Assembly (NCBI GenBank): GCA_963675135.1
Contig: OY776124.1
Location: 11,608,677 to 11,672,676, forward strand
Direction of reading: 5' to 3'
DNA: 64,000 nt
Source: Galeopsis tetrahit
Lineage: Eukaryota > Streptophyta > Magnoliopsida > Lamiales > Lamiaceae
Shown here in pieces: positions 21,930 to 31,908 of the stretch. The position numbers were made by a program, and so were the translations under genes. Position 1 is the first letter of the stretch. Each line of letters opens with the position of its first letter. The notes below the pieces were generated by a model. That model worked only from the letters and a program-made list of their open reading frames with translations, made no database searches and was not told the origin of the DNA.

Positions 21930-22107
21930 ACATCAGGTTAACATCATTCAAGTGGCTAAAGACTAAATCCATGGTTAATTTTTGAAACTCATTTGAAGAA
22001 GGGAACTAGACTTAATTATGTTTTCTTACCATTCTCTTTATTTACTTTTTATGTCATTATCTTTTTTTTACTCTTAATAAAATTGTAAGGACATCCCATA
22101 TCTTATA

Positions 22108-22309
22108 CTCCCTCCGTCCCGGTATAAGTTTTCCCTTTCTTTTGGTTGTTTTGATTAAGAAATATGATTAAATAATAGATGTAGTACAAGTGATGTGATG
22201 GTGAGAGAGAAACCCATAAGCCAAAAATGGAAAAATATGAAATGGGAAACTTATTGTGGGACATCCATAAAAGGAAAGTGAGAAACTTATAGGGGGACGG
22301 AGGAGGGAG
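22108..22309. mobile_element. Stowaway-type MITE
   Basis: A 202-bp element with ends CTCCCTCCGTCCC and GGGGGACGGAGGAGGGAG, flanked by TA (22106-22107, 22310-22311). It lies about 180 bp downstream of the F-box gene stop codon, in its likely 3' flank. Confidence 0.85.
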
Positions 22310-23229
22310 TACTTAATTATTTTTTCTTAGTTTTCGTGTAAAAATTAGGAGTGGTATAATACTATTGTGTATAAATTCCAGAGAAAAAAATTGGGTCACT
22401 TTACTACACATCCAACACTCCATCAAATGGCCGGGTCTAAAAATCGAGATGGCAGTTAAATTAATTCATTGTGTTCTTAACATGAGATCATTCAAAATCC
22501 TTTTATTTTGATTTGATTTCAATTTTTTAAATTCAGCAACACAATCGAAATTGCGACGAGCAAATGAAAGAAAATTTCAAATAATTTATAATAATAATCT
22601 GGTATTACAACACTCCTTAATTAATACAAATAATAAATTAAATAAAATATTTATCAGCAAAATCAAATTCCTAATTACACACATTTGGAGGTATTTAACA
22701 TCTACTCCTTCGTTTCTTTTCGTTTGGAAGCAAGAGTTGGGTTAAAAGCTTGAGATTTCTAGTACGTCTCCATCATCTTTCAGATTAAAGGTTATATTTC
22801 CTTTATCTTTTATTTTATTTTGTCATTTTATTTTTGTAATAGTTTGGATGATTTTTATGAATTAATTTCTTATTTATTTGGTGTTTGTATTGTTTTGTAG
22901 CTCCTATTTGAATGTTTAAATTTCATTGCAAAGTGTGTCATTAGTGTACATAATGATATGCTTATTGTTGGTTAATTGAAATTGAATTGAGTTGAATGCA
23001 AAACATTCCACCTAATTTATTGTAAAATTAAGAAATGATCAACTATTAGGAGGGTGTCCTGTGTTAGAATAATATTTCTCTTCATTAATTTCCTACACCT
23101 ATATTTTAAAATTAATTTCCTACACAATAGTTTAAAATTAATCTTACAGAAGCTTATCACTCACACTGTCAGTCAACAATAGAATTATGATGCAACCTTT
23201 CTCTATCTATCACTATCTTAGGAGATTTT
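22310..23229. other. AT-rich intergenic stretch, no gene seen
   Basis: Contains a 64-codon open frame (22551-22745) of asparagine/lysine-rich composition with no recognisable motif and no flanking gene structure. Duplicated phrase TTAATTTCCTACAC near 23085-23125. Nothing else supported. Confidence 0.5.
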
Positions 23230-23400
23230 TGGGTTAAAAATATTATTACTTTTTATTTAAACATTATCATTTTTTTTTTTCAAATCAAAATCTGAAAAAA
23301 AAAATTATGAATTATCCTACTCAAAATTTTGAAATATGGATTAAAATAATTCGTCTCACAGAAAAGAATTCGTGGTGAGACGGTCTCACACAGGTTTTTG
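23230..23400. repeat. Dispersed repeat ending in GAGACGGTCTCAC
   Basis: The block with ATTATGAATTATCCTACTC, AAAATTTTGAAATATG and the palindromic GTGAGACGGTCTCAC resembles 61735-61960, which lies in an intron of the transporter gene. It is probably a noncoding mobile repeat. Its ends were not defined. Confidence 0.45.
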
Positions 23401-23534
23401 TTTTAACGAAATAATAACAAAATTGAGAAAAGAAAGCAAATATGCATCCAGCCATAATTTGTGAATTTCAAAAGGGGAAACTATACCGATCAACAATTCG
23501 TTATCACCGATTTCATCAAAGCTAATTTGGATCA

Positions 23535-23793
23535 GTTATCCCTGACTCCGATCCACTGCAACACGGCACAAATATGACAATTCGACGTCTTCGCCGTAGA
23601 TCTTGTGGTTCGTGGGCTTTCCACTCCGCAGATCGTCGCTGTCCATACTGGGCAAATCGGCGTGCATCAAAGACATGGTGTGGATCATCTCGACGGCGCA
23701 GGGATCAGCATGGCGGTCGCCGCCGACGAGTCACTGGCGGCGATGCACGGGCCATACGTTTTTACCGCCGGCGAGAAAAGAGTACATCATGAT
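23535..23793 (-). pseudogene. Geranylgeranyl diphosphate synthase fragment (pseudogene)
   Basis: On the minus strand a GC-rich island in AT-rich DNA translates to pieces matching plant GGPPS (a plastid prenyltransferase making the C20 precursor of carotenoids, gibberellins and diterpenes). The piece YSFLAGGKNVWPV (23793 down to about 23750) corresponds to the family's YSLLAGGKRVRPV. After a frameshift, LVGGD...CAVEMIHTMSLMH and DLPSMDSDDLR then SGKPTNHKIYGEDV (about 23730 to 23584) correspond to the first aspartate-rich region. The first Asp of that catalytic motif is replaced by Ala and the frame breaks before it. Sequence past GEDV (to about 23535) degenerates. Most of the ~300-residue family length is absent. 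Plant GGPPS genes are usually intronless, so I cannot tell a retrocopy from a truncated DNA copy. Confidence 0.85.
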
Positions 23794-24086
23794 TCAGAGG
23801 TTGAATTTATTGGGCTAGTCTTGTGTGAAATACTGCATATATGCATTTCAGCTATTCACACTCACATTCTTTATAAATACACCCACTGACAGTTCAATTC
23901 ACACCCATATTTTTTATAAATACACCCACCAGTAGAAATTGTATTTAGTCGTCTTCTCCGAGCAGTTTTCGGCCACCCCAAGCCGTGATCGAGCGCTGCA
24001 ATTTACGACGGCCTTAATCTATAAATATTTTCTATTTCTTTAAATATTCTTTAATAATTATTATGGATCAATGTTATTTTTTATTA
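23794..24086. other. Intergenic stretch with short duplicated phrase, no gene
   Basis: TTTTTATAAATACACCCAC occurs twice (about 23869-23887 and 23909-23929), each preceded by a CACAC phrase. No coding signal. Confidence 0.5.
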
Positions 24087-24490
24087 CAAAATGCAATAAT
24101 ATATGTTACTATATGTTATAATGTTAGTTACTTAATCAATAAAAATTCTAGAAAAAAATACTACATAAAAAAATCGGTATTACTATATAAAAAATTATAT
24201 GTTACTACATACTACAGTTTGAATTACTACATTGAATATGCGTTTGTTACTATATGTAACTTTATCAAATGATTTGCATTACAACATGGTTATTGTGTTT
24301 ACTACATGCGATAATATATGTTACTACGTATTATAATGTGAGTTACTACATTAACAAAAACACTAGAAAAAAACGTGTCAGTAAATAAAAGAATTTGTAT
24401 TATTATATAAAATAGTTTGTGTTATTACTACATAAAATAATGCGTGTTACTACATATTACAATTTGAATTACTACATTTAATATCCCGCA
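24087..24490 (+). repeat. Imperfect tandem duplication (~220-bp unit, GTTACTAC-rich)
   Basis: Two diverged copies, from about 24087 and from about 24308, share AATATATGTTACTA, a TCTAGAAAAAAA/ACTAGAAAAAAA phrase, ATTACTATATAAAA and an end TTTGAATTACTACATT. The word TTACTACAT recurs throughout. Noncoding. Confidence 0.6.
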
Positions 24491-25145
24491 TTCGACAATA
24501 AAATAAAAGATAGGAGTAAAAAAATCAAAGAAACTGGTAAAATAAACGGGTTAAAATTTTTGGTCAAAATTAGAACATAAAATAAATTAAGAATTAACTC
24601 AAATGAATTAATGGTGGCCCAATAATATATATTTTCAGCTCATTGACTTAATAAGTCAATATTTTCAACTCAATTGACTTAATTGGTCAATATTGCATGT
24701 ATGCAATATTGCATATAAGTTTTTGTGGAATTTATTTTAGAAATATAGAATTTGTCTAAAATCAAATTTAAATAGAAAAGTTAAATTATGTGAAATAAGT
24801 TCATGTATTTTATGGAAGTTCTCCAAATTTTAGAAAAAGTGGAATTTTAATTTTAATTAAAATTTAAATTAATTCAGTAGAAACATTTTCAAAATTTGAA
24901 AATTAGGAGTTAACTAAAATTTAGATTTTTTAAGTAGGGGTTTTCTTAGGATAGTCTTTGAGTCGCCTAGACTATTAATAGTCCGGATGTCAAATTGTAT
25001 CGCTTTGTGTTGCTCTAATTTGACACATGTTGCCTTTTTTTAATATTTTAAAATAATTATTTAAAATTTATTTTATTATTTACTATTTTATCCTTAATTA
25101 AAATTAATAATAATATTAATATTAAAATTAAACAATTAGAACGTA
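24491..25145. other. AT-rich intergenic stretch, no gene seen
   Basis: Duplicated phrase CAGCTCATTGACTTAAT / CAACTCAATTGACTTAAT near 24637-24683 and a short palindromic GCATGTATGCAATATTGCAT. No open frame of note. Confidence 0.5.
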
Positions 25146-25806
25146 AAATTAGATTTTTTTTAACAGAATTAGATTATTATTTTATTTATATTTTATCTAT
25201 ATCTTCTCATTTAATTAGTACACCTTCAAATTATTTTTTTACTATGGTTATCTACACCCACTCATTTTATTAGTTCTCCCAAAATCATTTTTTAACCATG
25301 ATTATCTGCAATCGCTCATTTTATAAGTTCACAGTTATTTGTATCTGCTCATTTTATAAGTTTACCCTAATTTTTTTTTCAAATAATTACATTTTAAAGA
25401 CTATATTATCCTTTTATTAATTTATACAAAATATAATAAAATCAACTTTAATTTGTAGGGTGATAGTTGGGTACACATACCGGTACACGCCAATTTTAAT
25501 TTTTTATTTATATTTTATCTATACCCACTCATTTAATGAGTTCACCAAAAAATCATTTTTTTACTACGGATATCTGCACCCGCTCATTTTATGAGTTCAC
25601 CCCCAAATCATTATTTATCACGGTTATGTGCACCCGCTTATTTAATGAGTTTACCCCTAAATTATTTTTTACCACATTTATCTGCACCCCTCATTTTATG
25701 AGTTCACCCCAAAATATTTTTAAAAAAATAATTACATTTAAAAGACTATATTATCCTTTTATTAATTTACAAAAAATATAATAAAATCAACTTTAATTTG
25801 TATATT
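25146..25806 (+). repeat. Two-copy tandem block containing ~57-bp minisatellite units
   Basis: Two blocks, about 25180-25458 and 25507-25806, share the same end (AAAGACTATATTATCCTTTT followed by a run to TTTAATTTGTA). Within each there are three to four imperfect units with ATCTGCACCCGCTCATTTTATGAGTTCACC-like sequence. The 81-codon frame at 25536-25781 is just the repeat read through and is not a gene. Confidence 0.75.
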
Positions 25807-26589
25807 TACAATTTGTAGTCGAGTCATTATTGAGTTACCGTCGATTCACCATCAAGTCACCCATATTTTTAGAAAAAAATTGTAAAACATAATTTAAAAG
25901 AAAAAACTATCGAAATTAACCACAAATCTTGATTTTTTTTCTTTTTAATTTCTCTTCCCCTTCCTCTTTTTCTCCCATTTTCAGTTTTTATTCCAAACTT
26001 TTAATTTCTTCATTTTTTTTTCATTTTTCATTTTACTTTTTATTTTTATTTTCCTGCCTTTATTTTCCATTTTTTCATGTGTATTTTTTAAAATTTTAAT
26101 ACAAAATAATATTCTAGGAAAACGTCATGCTCAGACCATCGATTAGTTCTAAAAATCATGTGTCCATATAATATTGCTTAAGAAAACTGACCTAAAGTCC
26201 GATTTGTACAATGAAACTAGATTGATTGTTACAAGACTTGAAAATCACATTATTGAGGACACGTTTTTATTTTGGAAAGAATGTTCGTAGTAAAGTTTTT
26301 ATTCTGAAAATAATATTGAATGTTTCGATGACATGACTCCCATAAAGTTTCGAATAAGATAATTTCTTATTTTATTGTCTTTTACAATGACGATAAATAA
26401 AAGTTAAAGGTTAGTCTCTTTTCATGGTAGGTGTGTAGTGTGTACCTTCTGAAACATTATATGCACATACAATTATATGTTGCAGCATCTAGAGTTAAAA
26501 GTGAATTGAAAAATATTTACCTAGATTCAAATGAAAAAATACGTAAATCCTTATAAACAATAGAGTGTATATAAAAATTTGCCTGTATA
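25807..26589. other. AT-rich intergenic stretch, no gene seen
   Basis: A T/C-rich low-complexity tract (25925-26100) followed by unique-looking AT-rich sequence. No gene evidence on either strand. Confidence 0.5.
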
Positions 26590-26841
26590 AATTATGATTG
26601 ATTGTATTATATTTTGTTTAGATTAATAGAAGGGCACTATATTAATTTTAGGTGTAATTGTTTTTAAAAAAAAAAATTGAGGGCGGGGGATGAAGTCATT
26701 AAAATCGGGGTGTAAATAACCGTGGTCAATTGTTTATATATAAATTATGATTGATTGATTATATTTTATGTAAATTAATAGAATGGCATTATAGTAATTT
26801 TAGATGTAATTTTTTTAAAATAATAATTATTGAGGGGTGAA
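26590..26841 (+). repeat. ~130-bp tandem repeat array, left part (split by gypsy element)
   Basis: About two copies of a unit containing AATTATGATTGATTG, ATTAATAGAAGGGCACTAT or AATAGAATGGCATTAT, and GGGGTGTAAATAACCGTGGTCAATTG. The array continues at 40594-40880 after the gypsy element, whose GTGAA duplication lies inside a repeat unit. Confidence 0.75.
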
Positions 26842-27565
26842 TGTTGTATGCACTATAATCGGGTTGACTCGGATGTGGACTGTTTTTAGTACGATACAAA
26901 CATATATGATTAAACGGGGGTTATTACGCGTTTAGGGAGTATTAATATGATGATCTTGATGATCTAAAGAAGAACAAAGAAGAACACCGAAAGTAGCTTC
27001 TTGGAGAAGCTAAAGCTTTTCAAGCTTGGGAGTGTTTATTGCTTTTGGTTGGGGTGATTGTGTGTAAAATGTAACTTGTGTACAAATGAGCCCCTTTTAG
27101 GCATTATATAGTGGTTTCTGGGGGCTGCCCGCCCTTTACACGTGGCACACCCTTGTTGGACCTGACTTCTGCCCGAAAAGGTGATTTGATGGCGCATTTA
27201 ATGCTAAACCGCCTTAGGTGCTCGTCCTCGCCGAGATGCCGAGGAGCTGGGCCATGGTGGTCGCCGGAGGACCTTCGAGGAGTGTGGTCGCCACGCTCCA
27301 TGCTGTCTCCCAAGTCTTCAACACTTAACTTCTCTTGCTAAGAATAGGAAAGTGCTCGCCACACATTTGGGCGAGCAGCTAACTAAGACACGTGCTCGCC
27401 AACATCTTTGGTCGAGCACTTAAATATATTAAATACATTAAATCTATTACATTTTCTTAGTCTTGTTGACTAGTCGTCGCACGACTTTGTTGACTGGTCC
27501 TCGCCACGTAAGATGGTGACTAGGATTGACTTGTCAAAGATTGACCTCTTTGACTAGGTATAACA
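26842..27565 (-). repeat. 3' LTR of the gypsy element
   Basis: 724 bp, TG...CA ended in both orientations (TGTTGTATGC / GGTATAACA). On the minus strand a TATA-like CTATATAATGCC lies at 27102-27113. Two adjacent hairpins built on GTGCTCGCC/GGGCGAGCA and GTGCTCGCC/GGTCGAGCAC (about 27351-27420) lie about 250 bp upstream of that TATA on the minus strand. Confidence 0.93.
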
Positions 27566-27578
27566 TTTGCCCCCTGGT
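27566..27578 (-). other. Polypurine tract of the gypsy element
   Basis: On the minus strand CCAGGGGGCAAA directly precedes the 3' LTR, which fixes the element's orientation as minus. Confidence 0.75.
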
Positions 27579-27933
27579 CGCCTTACTTCGTATTCGTAGA
27601 ATGGTAAGGCGAGCAGTGTACTCGTCTTCTCAGATCTGTCCTCGACAGGCAAATCTTCTTTGAAATCTTGATGACGTAAAAAGGAGGTGGTCGCCTCGTT
27701 TCCTACGCCGAGCACGCTTTCCGAAGCACTTTGATGACGTATGATGTGACCTGTGTCAGAAGCGTGATTGGCGCCCAAAAATTCAAATTTGAGCGCATGG
27801 GGCGCGTGTCGACCTCAAAGGTCGCGCGTGGGGGTCACTTTCCGACCTCAATTTCGGAAATGACCCCAAAACTTTGGGAAAATTGCGGAAATGACCCCGT
27901 TTTTTGCACTTCAGTCCCTGATCGACTTTTGCC

Positions 27934-27941
27934 TATAAATA
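27934..27941 (+). promoter_or_regulatory. TATA box of the opposite-strand gene in the gypsy element
   Basis: GCCTATAAATAGGGCC is a strong plant-type TATA box, 182 bp upstream of the ATG at 28123 and outside the LTR. It suggests the antisense ORF has its own promoter rather than depending on the LTR. Confidence 0.6.
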
Positions 27942-28122
27942 GGGCCTTCCTCTTCATAAACACACTTTTCTCTTCTGCAAATTTCGAATTTCTTGAGCCT
28001 CCTTCCAAGCAACTTCTTCAAGCTTTTCCGGCGACTTTTGGGTGGTTTTCAATCGGCAAAAAGGTAAAAACAAACATATTTTCTTCTTAAAAACTCCTTT
28101 ATCCCCCATTTCTTAAGAAAAA

Positions 28123-30970
28123 ATGGATGTTAGTGGTGGTTCCGGTGGTGGTTCGTCGCCGTTGGATGGTGGTGCCACAAATTCCGGCGAGGCTGATCGA
28201 CTAGCCTTAGCCTTGATGGAGAGGGCATCCTCTTCGGACTCTAGGATCCACTCCCCTGATCCTATAAATGTTAACGTCCGCAACCTTGGAAAGGCAGTGG
28301 TCATCGACGTCGACGAGCTCGATGACTCCGATAGGGACGATGCCGGCAATGATGCCGAGGAGGGTGATGCCGAGGAGAGTGGCAGTGAGACTGACTCTGA
28401 TTTACGCGATCAGGGTTTGGATCGAGGGGTGGGCGAACAGATAGAAACTGCCCAAGTTGAGGAGACCTTGACGAGGAGTCTCCGCGAGGACTTCGAGGAG
28501 GTTGTTCAATATGCGGAGAGCATAAAGGACATTTTGAGTGGTAGGGATGATTTGGGTGGCGATGAGGTCTCGAGGGAGGCCTACTATAAGTATTTCAACG
28601 AAAACCCTCCTCGAGAGATTCCTTGCCCGCATCGAGAAGCATTCCAAATAATGTATGAGGCGAGCAAGTATGCGAGCAAGGTCTCCTCGGCGCAGCTAGA
28701 GAATTCCCGAAAGAAATATCAGTTGCCGGCCGACGTCTGCTTTTTTGTTCCTCGCCAGGATGAAAGGGCCGACCAGCCGCCAGAAGGCATGGTCGTCGTC
28801 AACATCGGCATGATGGAGGCAGGGCTTAGGTTCCCCCTGCACCCCAGTATCTCAAATTTTTTACACTTCTTGAATGTGGCCCCTTCTCAAATTCTTCTGA
28901 ATGGTTGGTCGAACCTGATTGGAATTCTTACACTGTTCGGCCTGGTGGCGGCCGAGAATGGATGTCGGAACACATGGCTTAGCCCGAAGGAGATTAACTA
29001 TCTCCTTCAGGCGGCCGAGACCGGAGAGAAAGTAGGCCATGGATACTATTATGTAAGAGGCCGTGACAATTTTAAGTTGGTTGAAGGGGTTCCCAACAAG
29101 ATCAGAGATTGGAAAACCAACTGGTGGTGGGTAGCCGGGGACTGGAGAAGTCCAGTGAGGTCGGATGGATCCCCTGCTCGCATTCCCATCGAGACCGAAT
29201 ATCAAAGAATTCACGGTAAGTCTTTTTATTTCTGCTCGTTCTTGTCTATACTGAATAACTCCTCGCTTTTGTAGGTGAAACTGTTCGTAAGAAGACTGTC
29301 GACCACCGTCTCACTCCTCTCTTCCAATACCATGTTTGCTGCGTTCTCAACCGTCGCTACCTGGAGAGGTCCTGCCGATTTCTGAACAGGGAGTGTATGC
29401 GTGAGCGAGCAGGTCTCAGAGTACCTCCTCATCATTTCACTCGAGAGTTCCCTCCAGGTTTCAAAATATTTCTAAGTTTTTTTTTTCTTTTTTTTTTATG
29501 ATACTCTGTAGACACTAACTTCTCGTTCTTCTCTTTAGTAGTGGTTCCCCAGAGGGTTGTTACTTATCTTCCTCCCACCGTTGAAGTCGATCGCATAAAA
29601 TCGAACAGGATGCTTCAACAAGCGAGAATGCTCCGCGAGCGCAAGATCGTTGATGGCGCTGGCAAGAAAAGGAAAGGAGCGGAGAGCTCGGGGGCTCCAC
29701 CCAAAAAGGTTGCTAAACCAACCTGAGGGGGTTCTTCTCGCCCACCTGCTGCCGAGCAGAGGGCTGCGCCAATTGGCGAAAGGAGGATCTCGCCGAGGAG
29801 ATCTCCTCCGCCGAGGGGTGACTCGCCTCCCCCCATACAGGCCGTATCCCCTACTCCCCGAAGCACTCGGTCGCGAGAGACCGCAATGAGCTCGTCGGCC
29901 GGGGAGAGGGCTCCGGGAGATAACACGCTTCTCGGCTGGGAAGCCGCAAGGGTTGCCAAGTAAGCTTACTTATCAAAGAGAGACTAGAAAATTTTCAAGT
30001 ACCTTTTTTCTAATTAATTTTTTTTTTCTAATAGGGTTGCCGACTATCCGATCGCCCAACCCTTCAACGAGAACCTTCTCGGCTTCTACCGGTCGCGGGA
30101 TCCGACCGATAGAGAGTCTCTGAATCCGATCGCTCTGAGGGCGGTGAAGCACCTGCCTCGATCGTTGACGACCACTCTGGTCGATGAGGTCAACAATCAC
30201 AACGCCATGGAGAATGCGCGCCTGGTCGCCATTGATTTGAGCCGAGCCTCTTATACCATAGAGAAGCTCGCCTGCCAGATCGCTGATGGTCGCAAGATCA
30301 GCGAGGACAGGGCTGCGAAGCTTGCTTAAATGGCCAAGGCTAAAACTGTTGTTGAAGGGCGGCTGCTCGCCTCTGAGGAGAAGGTGGTCGACCTCGAGAC
30401 CAAATTGGCCGATGTTGAGGCAAAGTTGGCCGATTCTGAGGCCCAACTTGAGACTGTTCGAAAGAAGGATCAAGAAGATCTCCAAGAGATCGAACGTCTC
30501 CGTGCTCGCCTCAAGACTGTCGAGGACGAGGTAAGAACTCTTGCAAACAAAACTGCAGATGATGAGGAAGAGTTGGCCACTCTTCGGCAGCAGCTGCTCG
30601 ACATGACGGATGAGCGAGACGATATCACTGATCTCGCTGGGAGTGTGGCCATTATAACTGTGGCACTCACTACCCACGGGCTTATTCACAGACTACTGGA
30701 AGCTCATCCTGAGGTGGACGTGACCCCGCTCGGCGGGCTTTTGGACGACCTTCTTATGAAGGAAAACCCTAAACCGGAATCAGAACTCCCCTTGCTCCCT
30801 CTAATGCAACTGGGACTTCAGTAGTTCCCTAGGCTTTTGGGTGTTCCGGTTTTTTTTACGGATCCTCCGAAAGAACGCCCAGCTCGGCAAAACGAGCAGG
30901 AAGATGCCGCCGAGGGGGAGGTTGCCGGCGAGCAGGATGCTGCTGGCGAGGGGACTGCTGCAGAGACTTA
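28123..30970 (+). pseudogene. Antisense extra ORF of Tat gypsy element (PF04195-type), 4 exons, two nonsense codons
   Basis: Transcribed opposite to gag-pol. Exon 1 is 28123-29215 and exon 2 is 29275-29457. Exon 3 is 29539-29959, and exon 4 runs from 30035 to about 30824 or further. All three introns have GT-AG ends and the reading phase is kept across each junction. Exon 1 starts with a Gly/Ser and acidic region; residues about 205-350 match the plant 'putative gypsy type transposon' domain (FPLHPSISNFLHFLNVAPSQ, GRDNFKLVEGVP, WKTNWWWVAGDW). Exon 4 encodes a long coiled coil (KVVDLETKLADVEAKLAD and following). Stop codons interrupt exon 3 (TGA 29724-29726) and exon 4 (TAA 30327-30329), and the C-terminus (to TAG about 30968) needs another frame change. 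Such antisense ORFs are known in Tat elements; their function is unproven. Confidence 0.8.
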
Positions 30971-31180
30971 GTTTCTCTTTTTTTTTTTTTTTTTTTTGTT
31001 TAGAACTGCTCGGCCATTAAGGCCTTTTTTTGTAATTTCAGTCTTTTAAGGCTTTTCAATGAATGGAACTTTTGCTTATATGTAGTTTGATTTCAATTTG
31101 TGTTATGATAATTTTTTGCAAGTACTTTTAATAAATACTTCTTGTTTTTCTTTCATTGGTTTGCGTTCGACGTTGTTATC
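30971..31180. other. Gypsy 3' region spacer
   Basis: A poly-T run (about 30980-30998) and AT-rich noncoding sequence, possibly the 3' UTR of the opposite-strand gene. Confidence 0.4.
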
Positions 31181-31680
31181 TTGCGAGCATCTTTAAAAAA
31201 GAGTGCTCGTCTTTCCTTTGCGAGCCTCTAAAAAAGAGTGCTTGTCTTTCCTTTGCGAGCCTATAAGAAAGAGTGCTCGTCTTTCCTTTTGCGAGACTCT
31301 AAGAAAGAGTGCTCGTCTTTCCTTTTGCGAGACTCTAAGAAAGAGTGCTCGTCTTTCCTTTTGCGAGACTCTAAGAAAGAGTGCTCGTCTTTCCTTTTGC
31401 GAGACTCTAAGAAAGAGTGCTCGTCTTTCCTTTGCGAGACTCTAAGAAAGAGTGCTCGTCTTTCCTTTTGCGAGACTCTAAGAAAGAGTGATCGTCTTTC
31501 CTTTTGCGAGACTCTAAGAAAGAGTTCTCGTCTTTCCTTTGCGAGACTCTAAGAAAGAGTGCTCGTCTTTCCTTTACGAGACTCTAAGAAAGAGTGCTCG
31601 TCTTTCCTTTTGCGAGACTCTAAGAAAGAGTGCTCGTCTTTCCTTTTGCGAGACTCTAAGAAAGAGTGCTCGTCTTTTAG
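31181..31680. repeat. 36-bp tandem repeat array inside the gypsy element
   Basis: About 14 units of 35-36 bp with consensus parts GAGTGCTCGTCTTTCCTTTT and GCGAGACTCTAAGAAA. Units differ by a T insertion/deletion and rare substitutions; one degenerate unit stands apart at 31741-31775. Because 36 is divisible by three, long artificial open frames arise in several registers, and none is a gene. Tandem arrays in this part of Tat elements are a known source of plant satellites. Confidence 0.93.
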
Positions 31681-31908
31681 AGTTAACCATTCGTCGGTTG
31701 AACTCTTTGTTTGATAGGTAGTGATCGTCTTCGCCACTACCTTGCGAGCATCTTTAAATAAGAGTGCTTGTCTTTTGTTTCCTAGATGGCTACGCAGAGC
31801 CTTGTCTAAAATTTCAAACTTATCTAACACTTGATGGAAATTTAAAACTTTACTTGTATTGAAATGATGATTAGATACAAACTATATAAATATGAAAGAA
31901 TTAAAAAC

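Noticed and set aside
23574..23889. Forward-strand ORFs in a GC-rich island
   Set aside because: The meaningful translation is on the minus strand (GGPPS fragments); forward frames are shadows.
24063..24272. 69-codon Tyr/Asn-rich ORF
   Set aside because: Produced by AT-rich tandem repeats.
27104..27341. ORFs in the gypsy LTR, repeated at 40132-40369
   Set aside because: Identical small frames inside both LTRs, overlapping on opposite strands; no conserved domain.
31181..31680. CRISPR-like array
   Set aside because: Units are contiguous without unique spacers, in a plant retroelement; a simple tandem repeat.
31203..31721. Long open frames with a repeated KKECSSFLLRDS-type peptide
   Set aside because: They are the 36-bp tandem array read through in phase; no gene context.
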